DNA of 6,973 bases from Dehalococcoidia bacterium (GCA_030753265.1 JASMCQ010000042.1:1-6973), one strand, 5' to 3'; numbered from the stretch's first letter, positions 1 through 5,738 are shown. The notes: generated by a model not told the origin, from the sequence alone. A program made the numbers and translations.

Positions 1-148
1 GCAATACTCCTGCACCGGGGCGTTGTTCGCCCGGAGTCTAGCCCGGAGTTTCGCTCGGACTGCTGGAGGCTGACCGGTAGCATTACCCCGCGGGCCTCCG
101 GGACCCATGGGCGGGACGTCAAACCTGAGGCTCCGGACGGCGCCGGGG

Positions 149-175
149 GTGCCGGGGAGAGCCGGCACTGGAGGT
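149..175 (+). promoter_or_regulatory. Leader hairpin abutting the ribosome binding site of the first crotonase
   Basis: A perfect 7-bp inverted repeat, GTGCCGG (149-155) and CCGGCAC (162-168), encloses the 6-nt loop GGAGAG. The ribosome binding site GGAGGT (170-175) begins two bases after the stem and lies 7 nt before the ATG at 183. The stem is all G-C apart from one A-T pair, so it should be stable in RNA and could limit or tune ribosome access. The rest of 1-182 shows no gene. A weak TAGCAT at 78-83 is the only -10-like hexamer noticed and it has no good -35, so no promoter is called. Seen: the repeat and the RBS. Inferred: a role in translation. Confidence 0.5.
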
Positions 176-182
176 ATCGCCA

Positions 183-962
183 ATGACCGAGTACGAAACG
201 ATGACCTACGAGCGCAAAGGCAAGATCGGCTACATCATGTTCAACCGGCCCCAGTCGCTCAACGCGATGAACGACCAGTTCGAACTGGACTTTCCCGAAG
301 CACTGCTGGAGTTCGATATCGACGAAGACGCCTGGGTGGCAATCGTCCACGGTGCGGGCCGTTGTTTCTGCGCCGGGGCCGACATCAAGCAGCGTCTCGT
401 CGCCATGACGCCCTTGCAAGCGGCCATGCGGGGCCGGGGCCGAAGCCCGGAGAGCTTCCTGGGCCGCTCCATCAACTGGAAACCGGTCATCGCCGCGGTC
501 CACGGCTACGCCCTGGGCGGCGGCACCTCCGTCGCTGCCGAATGCGACCTGATCGTTGCCTCGGAGGAGGCCATGTTCGGCATAACCGAGACCAAACGGG
601 GCCTGCCCGGCGGCCGGGTTTGGGCCAAGGTCGGCGCCTTCATGCCGTCCAAGATAGCCACCGAGATGCTCATCACGGGCGAGCAGATAAGCGCTCCGGA
701 ACTCTACCGGTTGGGGTTCATCAACCGCCTGGTCCCCACGGGCAAGCACCTGGAGGCCGCCGAGGAGTTGGCGCGACAGGTGCTGAAGACGCCACCTCTG
801 GCCTCCCGCGCCGGCGTCCGGCTGAGCCGCCGCCAGTGGGTCCAGCCCTCGGCCGACGCCGACATGTACATCCAGGCCTTGAAACTGGACCTGAGCGAAG
901 ACTTCAAGGAGTCCAGCCAGTCCTTCGTGGAGAAGCGGGCGCCGGAGTATCACGCCCGCTAG
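183..962 (+). CDS. Crotonase (enoyl-CoA hydratase/isomerase family), tandem copy 1
   Basis: A 259-residue cytosolic acyl-CoA enzyme, the usual crotonase length. The oxyanion-hole segment FCAGAD is at residues 62-67 and GYALGGG at 108-114; these backbone amides stabilise the thioester enolate. The C-terminal FVEKRAP (248-254) is a family hallmark. By alignment with rat mitochondrial enoyl-CoA hydratase, the first catalytic Glu (Glu144) is Ser116, while the second (Glu164) is kept as Glu136 in GITETKRG. A one-glutamate centre suggests an isomerase, hydrolase, decarboxylase or specialised lyase rather than a standard hydratase; the substrate is unknown. The start is fixed by GGAGGT 7 nt upstream. 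It is first of three collinear paralogs, 82 % identical to copy 2 and 81 % to copy 3 by hand count, with no indels. Relative to the other two it has distinctive residues at 31-42 and in the C-terminal helices (222-236). Confidence 0.95.
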   Translation: MTEYETMTYERKGKIGYIMFNRPQSLNAMNDQFELDFPEALLEFDIDEDAWVAIVHGAGRCFCAGADIKQRLVAMTPLQAAMRGRGRSPESFLGRSINWKPVIAAVHGYALGGGTSVAAECDLIVASEEAMFGITETKRGLPGGRVWAKVGAFMPSKIATEMLITGEQISAPELYRLGFINRLVPTGKHLEAAEELARQVLKTPPLASRAGVRLSRRQWVQPSADADMYIQALKLDLSEDFKESSQSFVEKRAPEYHAR

Positions 963-1012
963 GGCTATTTGGCTCATCCGCCGCGGAAGCGGGAAAACGG
1001 AGGAACTAATAT

Positions 1013-1020
1013 AAGGAGGT
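1013..1020 (+). promoter_or_regulatory. Strong Shine-Dalgarno site for crotonase copy 2
   Basis: AAGGAGGT is a full anti-16S complement, 7 nt before the ATG at 1028. It follows a 65-base intergenic stretch with no terminator-like hairpin. That supports read-through from copy 1 with independent strong translation initiation on copy 2. The TAATAT at 1007-1012 resembles a -10 box but has no -35 at the right distance, so no internal promoter is called. Confidence 0.8.
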
Positions 1021-1027
1021 TCTACTG

Positions 1028-1807
1028 ATGACTGAATACGAGACAATGAACTACGAGCGCAAGGGCAAGATCGGCTACATCATGCTCAACCGGCCTCAGT
1101 CGCTCAACGCGGTGAACGACCAGTTCGAGAAAGATCTTACCGAAGCGTTCCTCGAGTTCGACATCGACGAAGAAGCCTGGGTCTGCATTCTCCACGGCGC
1201 GGGCCGCTGCTTCTGCGCCGGAGCGGACATCAAGCAGCGCTTCGCCGCCATGACGCCCCTGCAATCAGCCGCCCGGTCCAAGGGCCGAAGCCCCGAGGGC
1301 TACCTGGGCCGGTCCATCAACTGGAAGCCGGTCATCGCCGCCGTCCACGGCTACGCCCTCGGCGGGGGCATCTCCATCGCCTCCGAGTGTGACCTGATCG
1401 TCGCCTCGGAGGAAGCCAGGTTCAGCATCGCCGAGACCAAACGGGGCCTTTCCGGCGCCGGGGTGTGGGCCAAGGTCAACTGCTTCATGCCGTCCAAGAT
1501 AGCCACCGAGATGCTCATCATGGGCGAGCAGATAAGCGCCGGCGAACTCTACCGGTTGGGGTTCATCAACCGCCTGGTCCCCACGGGTAAGCACCTGGAG
1601 GCCGCCGAGGAGCTGGCGGAAAAAGTGCTGAAGACGCCGCCTCTGGCCTGCCGCGCCGGTGTCCGTCTCAGCCGCCGCCAGTGGGTCCAGGGGGTCGCCG
1701 ACTCCGGCATGTACACCCAGCCCTTGAGGTTGCACCTCACCGAGGACTTCAAGGAGGCCAGCCAGTCCTTCGTGGAAAAGCGGGCGCCAACATATCACGC
1801 CCATTAG
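1028..1807 (+). CDS. Crotonase (enoyl-CoA hydratase/isomerase family), tandem copy 2
   Basis: A 259-residue paralog collinear with the flanking copies (about 82 % identity to copy 1 and 84 % to copy 3, hand count). FCAGAD (62-67) and GYALGGG (108-114) form the oxyanion hole. Ser116 replaces the first catalytic Glu of classical hydratase and Glu136 keeps the second. It differs from both neighbours where the acyl pocket is expected: SIAETK instead of GITET(K/R) at 133-138, SGAGVWAKVNC instead of a GGRVWAKV stretch at 142-152, and GVADSGMYT at 222-230. This points to a changed substrate or a changed role in a mixed hexamer; both are inference. The start is set by the AAGGAGGT site 7 nt upstream. 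The stop lies 58 bases before copy 3. Confidence 0.95.
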   Translation: MTEYETMNYERKGKIGYIMLNRPQSLNAVNDQFEKDLTEAFLEFDIDEEAWVCILHGAGRCFCAGADIKQRFAAMTPLQSAARSKGRSPEGYLGRSINWKPVIAAVHGYALGGGISIASECDLIVASEEARFSIAETKRGLSGAGVWAKVNCFMPSKIATEMLIMGEQISAGELYRLGFINRLVPTGKHLEAAEELAEKVLKTPPLACRAGVRLSRRQWVQGVADSGMYTQPLRLHLTEDFKEASQSFVEKRAPTYHAH

Positions 1808-1826
1808 GCTCACCGGCTTCAAATAC

Positions 1827-1858
1827 CAAGAAACTTTACAAGAAACTTTAGAGGAGGT
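1827..1858 (+). repeat. 12-bp perfect tandem duplication plus ribosome binding site before crotonase copy 3
   Basis: CAAGAAACTTTA occurs twice without a gap (1827-1838 and 1839-1850). It is followed directly by GAGGAGGT, whose GGAGGT core (1853-1858) sits 7 nt before the ATG at 1866. The stretch is A/T-rich against a GC-rich background, which gives an unstructured standby region in front of the Shine-Dalgarno site. The duplication looks recent because the two units are identical. A translational effect is inferred. Confidence 0.75.
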
Positions 1859-1865
1859 CTCAACG

Positions 1866-2645
1866 ATGACCGAGTACGAAACAATGAACTACGAGCGCAA
1901 GGGCAAGATCGGCTACATCATGATCAACCGCCCCCGGTCGCTCAACGCGGTGAACGACCAGTTCGAGATCGATCTTACCGCCGCGTTCTTGGAGTTCGAC
2001 GCCGACGATGAAGCTTGGGTCTGCATTTTCCACGGCACGGGCCGCTGCTTCTGCGCCGGGGCCGACATCAAGCAGCGCTTCGCCAGCATGACGCCGATAC
2101 AGGCGGCTGCCCGGGCCCGGGGCCGAAGCGGAGAGGGCTACCTGGGCCGGTCCATCAACTGGAAGCCGGTCATTGCCGCCATCCACGGTTACGCCCTGGG
2201 CGCCGGTATGTCCATCGCCGTCGAATGCGACCTGATCGTCGCCTCGGAGGAAGCCAAGTTCGGCATCACCGAGACTCGGCGGGGCCTGACCGGCGGCCGG
2301 GTCTGGGCTAAGGTCAACGCCTTCATGCCGTCGAAGATTGCCTCCGAGATGGTCATCACCGGCGAGCCCGTGGGCGCCCCGGAGTTGTACCGGTTGGGGC
2401 TGATCAACCGCCTGGTCCCCACGGGCAAGCACCTGGAGGCTGCCGAAGAGCTGGCGGAAAAGGTGCTGAAGACGCCGCCGCTGGCCTGCCGCGCCGGGGT
2501 CCGGCTCAGCCGCCGCCAGTGGGTGCAGCCCGTCGCCGACGCCGACATGTACAGCCAGCCTTTGAAGCTGCACCTAACCGAAGACTTCAAGGAGTCCAGC
2601 GTCTCCTTTGTGGAGAAGCGGGCGCCGACCTATCACGCCCGCTAG
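1866..2645 (+). CDS. Crotonase (enoyl-CoA hydratase/isomerase family), tandem copy 3
   Basis: The third 259-residue paralog and the last gene of the tandem set, followed by a hairpin 37 bases after the stop. FCAGAD (62-67) supplies the first oxyanion-hole amide. At 112-114 the GGG of the other copies is GAG, placing Ala113 at the position of Gly141 of rat hydratase; the backbone amide remains but the pocket is slightly smaller. Ser116 replaces the first catalytic Glu and Glu136 keeps the second, in GITETRRG. The segment 161-170 reads EMVITGEPVG and departs from both other copies. Its N-terminal 60 residues and the 198-221 segment resemble copy 2, while 142-148 and 221-229 resemble copy 1, so its relationship to them is mosaic. 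The start is set by the GGAGGT at 1853-1858. The reaction is unassigned beyond the superfamily. Confidence 0.95.
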   Translation: MTEYETMNYERKGKIGYIMINRPRSLNAVNDQFEIDLTAAFLEFDADDEAWVCIFHGTGRCFCAGADIKQRFASMTPIQAAARARGRSGEGYLGRSINWKPVIAAIHGYALGAGMSIAVECDLIVASEEAKFGITETRRGLTGGRVWAKVNAFMPSKIASEMVITGEPVGAPELYRLGLINRLVPTGKHLEAAEELAEKVLKTPPLACRAGVRLSRRQWVQPVADADMYSQPLKLHLTEDFKESSVSFVEKRAPTYHAR

Positions 2646-2682
2646 GGCGCCGTAACCGCCGCAAATCGATCGGCTCCGGTAG

Positions 2683-2710
2683 AAGGGTGAGGGGATAACC
2701 CCTCACCCTT
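2683..2710 (+). terminator. Likely transcription terminator of the crotonase operon
   Basis: A perfect 12-bp stem, AAGGGTGAGGGG (2683-2694) and CCCCTCACCCTT (2699-2710), is closed by the tetraloop ATAA, 37 bases after the stop codon of copy 3. No T-tract follows on the plus strand, so it is not a textbook intrinsic terminator. Such hairpins between convergent units still commonly serve as terminators or 3'-end protectors in GC-rich genomes. It could act in both directions, or be a dispersed intergenic repeat. Confidence 0.6.
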
Positions 2711-2736
2711 GCCGGGGCCGCCGCTACGCCCTCATC

Positions 2737-2756
2737 GGCCACTGCCGCCGGTGGCC
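2737..2756. other. Short inverted repeat in the convergent spacer
   Basis: GGCCAC (2737-2742) pairs with GTGGCC (2751-2756) across an 8-nt loop. It is modest in size, but it lies between two stronger hairpins in the 279-base spacer separating the convergent crotonase and LLM genes. The rest of that spacer shows no gene. Confidence 0.3.
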
Positions 2757-2819
2757 AAGATGCCCGCACCGGTTTTCAGCGACTAGAGCACGGGCTTAGG
2801 GGAGGGGTGCGGCAATGTA

Positions 2820-2841
2820 GGGGCGGGTTTCAACCCGCCCT
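2820..2841. repeat. GGGCGGGTT/AACCCGCCC inverted repeat, REP-like or terminator
   Basis: GGGCGGGTT (2821-2829) and AACCCGCCC (2832-2840) are perfect complements, and a G-T pair at 2820/2841 adds to the stem. The realistic fold is an 8-bp stem with loop TTCA. It lies about 85 bases downstream of the LLM stop codon on the minus strand and could end that transcript, though no T-tract is evident. From memory, GTAGGGGCGGGTTT-type palindromes recur between genes in many environmental genomes, so this may be a dispersed repeat unit. That is unverified here because the window holds only one copy. Confidence 0.5.
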
Positions 2842-2924
2842 GACGCCGGCCTTCAAACCTTGACGCGCAATTACAGATCACGTCTTCGGTACCTGCACCA
2901 GCTAACCAGGGCATCTTCCCACGC

Positions 2925-3908
2925 TCACCGGTAATGCGGCAGCACCTTGTCGCCGAACAACTCCAACGCCCGCAGGGAGTCTTTGTTGGGCATTCCGGGC
3001 CATTGGCAGCGCAGCACCAGTTCGTCGATGCCCAGCGCCCGGTACTTCTCGATCTCTTCGATGCACTCCTCGGGGCTGCCGAGGATGAACCGGCCCTCCA
3101 GAATCCGGTCGAAGGGCACGTCGATGCGGTCGGCTTCGGGCAGTTCCTGGCTATGGCCCAGGGCCGCCCGGTCCTTGTACATCCACTCCACGTGGGGCCG
3201 CATGATGTCGATCGCCTTCTGGCGGGTTTCCGCCACGAACATCTCCCGCCAAGCGGAGATGAAGCCCGGCTTCCCCTCTTTCTTGACGGCGTCCCGGTAT
3301 AATCCGGTCTGCTGGGTAATGGTGGGGAGGGTCGAGCGGGAGCTGATCAGCCAGCCGTCGGCCTGGCGCGCGGCCCGGAGCACCCCCCGTTCCAGGTTGG
3401 CGGCGAGGTACATTCTCGGGTAGGGCTTCTGCACCGCGCCACCCGCGCCGGGCACGTCGTTTATGTCGAAATAGCGGCCGTGGTGGGTCACCCGATCCTG
3501 GGTCCAGAACATCTTCATGACCTCCATGACCTCCCGGAATCGGCCCAGCCGGTCGGTCTTGGGGATGCCGAAGGCGTCGAACTGGAAGTCCCGCCAGCCC
3601 AGGGCCGGGGCCAGGACAAACCTGCCGCCGGTGATGACATCCAGGGTGGCCACCTGCTCGGCGGCCTCCACCGGGTGGTACAGGGGCAGCAGGGCCACCA
3701 TGCCCAGCTCCAGTCCCGGGGCTTCAGCCGCCACCCGGGCGAGCAGCATCATCGAGTGGAAATCGTTGTTCAGGTAGCCCGCGCCGGTCCACAGGGAGTG
3801 ATAACCCATCTGATGAGTCAGGCGCGCCTTGTCCAGCCGGCCGGTCAAGGCCTCCTCCCGGGACTCTCCCCGCAGGTTTCCGCCGCCCATGTTTATTCCG
3901 AAGCGCAT
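2925..3908 (-). CDS. LLM-class (luciferase-like) flavin- or F420-dependent oxidoreductase
   Basis: A 327-residue TIM-barrel protein of the bacterial luciferase-like family, a typical full length. It starts MRFGINMGG (first barrel strand). MGYHSLWTG follows at 34-42. The family core HPVEAAEQVATLDVITGGRF is at 78-97, followed by GWRDFQFDAFG at 104-114, and GSPEECIEEIEKYRALGIDEL at 277-297 is the usual C-terminal element. Members use FMNH2 from a separate reductase, or F420, for monooxygenation or hydride transfer; the sequence does not tell which. No signal peptide or membrane segment is visible. The start is supported by AGGGGGTGA a few bases upstream. It converges on the crotonase operon and is 456 bases from the PLP-enzyme gene upstream, so it is probably its own transcript. 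A 28-bp palindrome lies 40-67 bases before the start codon. Confidence 0.93.
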   Translation of the reverse strand: MRFGINMGGGNLRGESREEALTGRLDKARLTHQMGYHSLWTGAGYLNNDFHSMMLLARVAAEAPGLELGMVALLPLYHPVEAAEQVATLDVITGGRFVLAPALGWRDFQFDAFGIPKTDRLGRFREVMEVMKMFWTQDRVTHHGRYFDINDVPGAGGAVQKPYPRMYLAANLERGVLRAARQADGWLISSRSTLPTITQQTGLYRDAVKKEGKPGFISAWREMFVAETRQKAIDIMRPHVEWMYKDRAALGHSQELPEADRIDVPFDRILEGRFILGSPEECIEEIEKYRALGIDELVLRCQWPGMPNKDSLRALELFGDKVLPHYR

Positions 3909-3947
3909 GGTTCACCCCCTATCCAAGCTGACAGCCCCGAACACCGA

Positions 3948-3975
3948 ATGGTCCCGGAGGATCCTCCGGGACCAT
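3948..3975. promoter_or_regulatory. 28-bp perfect palindrome upstream of the LLM gene, candidate operator
   Basis: The left arm ATGGTCCCGGAGGA (3948-3961) and right arm TCCTCCGGGACCAT (3962-3975) are exact reverse complements with no spacer. A zero-loop palindrome suits a dimeric DNA-binding protein better than an RNA hairpin. It sits 40-67 bases upstream of the LLM start codon, where an operator would be expected. No regulator gene is in the window. A dispersed palindromic repeat is the main alternative. Confidence 0.5.
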
Positions 3976-4160
3976 CTTCAAGCCGGTTTGGCCGGAAATC
4001 CCAATTCCTGCTGCCGAGCCCTCGGAAGGCCCGGGCGGAGGGACCAGCAGCGTCAAAATTTCAGCGAGCCCAGCGCCCGACTCAGCGTTGGAATAAGCCC
4101 AACTGTTCTTTGCCGGAACGGCATGCAGCCCATCCAACAACCCCGAAGGAGGTCACCCTT

Positions 4161-4231
4161 GGTCCTTCGACAAGCTCAGGACGAACGGATTGAACGGATT
4201 ATCCCCGTTCGTGGTGAGCCTGTCGAACCAC
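4161..4231. repeat. REP-like inverted doublet (two head-to-head palindromes)
   Basis: Two units face each other across a 16-nt spacer (4189-4204). In the left unit GTCCT (4162-4166) pairs with AGGAC (4178-4182) around the 11-nt loop TCGACAAGCTC, followed by GAACGG (4183-4188). The right unit starts with CCGTTC (4205-4210); GTGGT (4211-4215) then pairs with ACCAC (4227-4231) around the 11-nt loop GAGCCTGTCGA. Read in the same orientation, the loops differ at one base, while two stem base pairs are flipped as compensated pairs. From memory, TTCGACAAGCTCAGGACGAACGG-like sequences are widespread intergenic REP-type repeats. REPs are typically mobilised by RAYT transposases; none is in this window. 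Confidence 0.75.
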
Positions 4232-4257
4232 AGCGGTTGGCTATCGGATAGGCTCTG

Positions 4258-4291
4258 GGCCGGATTTTCTCACACCGGGCCGCATCCGGCC
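4258..4291 (-). terminator. Possible terminator stem-loop after the PLP-enzyme gene
   Basis: GGCCGGAT (4258-4265) and ATCCGGCC (4284-4291) form a perfect 8-bp stem around an 18-nt loop, 73 bases past the stop codon of the minus-strand PLP-enzyme gene. The loop is long and there is no T-run on the minus strand after it, so terminator function is only a possibility. Confidence 0.3.
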
Positions 4292-4364
4292 GGGGCCAAG
4301 GGCCAGCGCCGCCTCTCTGGGTAGCCGAACTGTGCTCCCGCCGGAGGCCGCGGACCCGCGAGCC

Positions 4365-5672
4365 TTATTCCGGAGGGCCGAAAAGCAGCCGCTCGATGGC
4401 GGCACGGTCGAGGCGCGTGCGGACCAGGGCATCCAGGGAATCTCTCAGGGCCCCGACAATGGCGTCATCGGAAAGGCCGTCCCCCTGCCGCAGCGCGAGG
4501 ACTTTGACGCTCACCAGCTTCGAGGCCCCCGGATAGTGGGTAATGGGCACGGTCATAAAGCCAAAGCCTCGAAGCAGGAGCATCGAAAAGGCCGCGCTGA
4601 GGTCCACGGGGGCCAGGTCCGTCTTCTCTATCCCCGTCCGCTCCAGCACCAAGTCCATGAAGTCGTCGAGGGAGAGGTAGATGCCGTTGTAGGCCCCGTA
4701 CTGGAGGTTCTCGCCGAGGAAGGGTTTGGCCAGCTCCGCGAGACGCTGGTGCCGGTCCACCCACTCGTTGAAGAGCCGGTGGCCCTCTTCCGGGGTGTAT
4801 TTCTGAAGCGACCGCAGCACGGCCGCCACCACCGCGGGGCGGGCCTCGGTGCCCATCATGTTCATCTTGGCTCCGATGGGTTCCATGAGGTCGGCCCGTC
4901 CCAGCAAGAGGCCGGCCCGTGGCCCGAAGAGGGCCGCCTTTTCGCAGCTGGTCATAATGAGGTCGGCCCCGAGGTCCCCCGCCGACTGTTGGCCGTAGTG
5001 GGCCGTGCGGGTGCGGGCCCCCGAGGCGTCGTCCACGTAGACCGGGATGCCCCTGGCGTGGGACACCTCACAGACGGACCGCATCTCCTCTTCGGAAAGG
5101 GCGCCACGATACGAAGGGCAGATCACCACCAAGGGCACGTGATCTTCGCCCTTCAGCAGGTTCTCCAACTCCTGGGAACTCATGACCTGATGCCAGCGGG
5201 AGCGGGCCAGCTCCACCGCCCGGGGCACGGACGGGTGACCGTGGCCTCCAACGCCCGGGTACTCGGGCACCATGTACGGGACCAGAGAGCCGGGAGGCAC
5301 CAGGGCCTGGACCAGGGTGATGGTGCCCGCCGTCACCCGGTTGAAGACGAGGGAGGTGAAGCTCGGGTCCCCTCCCAGGTGCCGCCGGGCCACCTCCGTT
5401 ACCGCCTCCTCCATCAGCACGGTTCCCAAATACCGTTCCTGGTAAGCCGGGCCTTTGAAGAAGGACGGGACGGTGCCATCGTCCACCAGCCCCATCAGGT
5501 TGTGAATCCCTTCGATCCCGTACTTGCGGTACCGGTGTAGCATCACCTTTTGGGCCGCTCGCACGCACCGGTATTCCACCACTTCGTCGCGCAGAATGGT
5601 GCCGGGGACGTATCCCAGCACCGGGTCAACTTCGGGAGTATCCGCCTCGACCGAGGAAACGCGCTCATTCAT
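4365..5672 (-). CDS. PLP-dependent enzyme, SelA / D-glucosaminate-6-P ammonia-lyase-like
   Basis: A 435-residue fold-type I pyridoxal-phosphate protein. From the chosen start, FNRVTAGT at 110-117 lies in the expected cofactor phosphate region. GGHGHPSVPRA is at 142-152, the cofactor Asp region VYVDDASGAR is at 211-220, and GADLIMTSCEKAALFGPRAGLLLGRADL at 235-262 contains the probable Schiff-base Lys245. This block matches the SelA/DgaE-type pattern GADL..FSG(G/D)K...GPQ.G...GR.DL, except that Cys-Glu precedes the lysine instead of Gly-Asp or Gly-Gly. The reaction is unknown; elimination, lyase or aminotransferase chemistry is possible. Selenocysteine synthesis is unlikely because no selenium gene is near and the N-terminus does not resemble the SelA tRNA-binding domain. 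A frame-compatible ATG at 5756 is rejected: it has no ribosome binding site and a TTGACA promoter lies inside that extension. The ATG at 5672 has a G-run followed by CTCC directly upstream. Confidence 0.87.
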   Translation of the reverse strand: MNERVSSVEADTPEVDPVLGYVPGTILRDEVVEYRCVRAAQKVMLHRYRKYGIEGIHNLMGLVDDGTVPSFFKGPAYQERYLGTVLMEEAVTEVARRHLGGDPSFTSLVFNRVTAGTITLVQALVPPGSLVPYMVPEYPGVGGHGHPSVPRAVELARSRWHQVMSSQELENLLKGEDHVPLVVICPSYRGALSEEEMRSVCEVSHARGIPVYVDDASGARTRTAHYGQQSAGDLGADLIMTSCEKAALFGPRAGLLLGRADLMEPIGAKMNMMGTEARPAVVAAVLRSLQKYTPEEGHRLFNEWVDRHQRLAELAKPFLGENLQYGAYNGIYLSLDDFMDLVLERTGIEKTDLAPVDLSAAFSMLLLRGFGFMTVPITHYPGASKLVSVKVLALRQGDGLSDDAIVGALRDSLDALVRTRLDRAAIERLLFGPPE

Positions 5673-5709
5673 GGAGCCCCCCCAAATGTCATCCGCCGAA
5701 TCTGCCAAG

Positions 5710-5738
5710 AGATTACCCCCGGGAGGGAGAAGTGTCAA
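5710..5738 (-). promoter_or_regulatory. Candidate sigma70-type promoter of the PLP-enzyme gene
   Basis: On the minus strand a perfect -35 hexamer TTGACA (5738-5733) is separated by exactly 17 bases from TAATCT (5715-5710), a weak -10 that matches the consensus at 3 of 6 positions. Transcription would start near 5703, giving a leader of about 30 bases before the ATG at 5672. This position argues against translation beginning at 5756. Confidence 0.55.

Larger units (their letters stand above)
3909..4364. other. 456-base non-coding interval between the LLM and PLP-enzyme genes
   Basis: No protein-like reading frame was found on either strand; the open frames have erratic composition and no ribosome binding site. 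It holds, in order, a 28-bp perfect palindrome near the LLM start, a stretch with no recognised signal (about 3980-4160), a REP-like inverted doublet (4161-4231), and an inverted repeat (4258-4291) downstream of the PLP-enzyme stop. LLM promoter elements should lie here on the minus strand, but no convincing -35/-10 pair was found. Confidence 0.6.

Noticed and set aside
30..102. Repeated CCCGGAG heptamers (30-36, 42-48, inverted 96-102) shared with the 3948-3975 palindrome, considered as a common operator
   Set aside because: The same heptamer occurs inside coding regions of this GC-rich window, so the match is not specific enough to claim a shared regulator.
107..1009. A 300-codon open frame overlapping crotonase copy 1
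   Set aside because: It is rich in Arg, Gly and Pro with no motif, and is a shadow of the crotonase gene in another frame of GC-rich DNA. The crotonase frame has full family signatures and a ribosome binding site.
1007..1012. TAATAT before copy 2 considered as an internal promoter -10
   Set aside because: No -35-like hexamer lies 16-18 bases upstream; the sequence overlaps the ribosome binding site leader.
3480..4193. A plus-strand open frame of 237 codons spanning the LLM gene start and the spacer
   Set aside because: It is antisense to the LLM gene and runs through a palindrome and into a REP-like repeat; the composition is not protein-like.
4332..5540. A 402-codon plus-strand open frame opposite the PLP enzyme
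   Set aside because: It is antisense to a frame with clear PLP-enzyme motifs; its His/Gly/Arg-rich composition has no family signature and no ribosome binding site.
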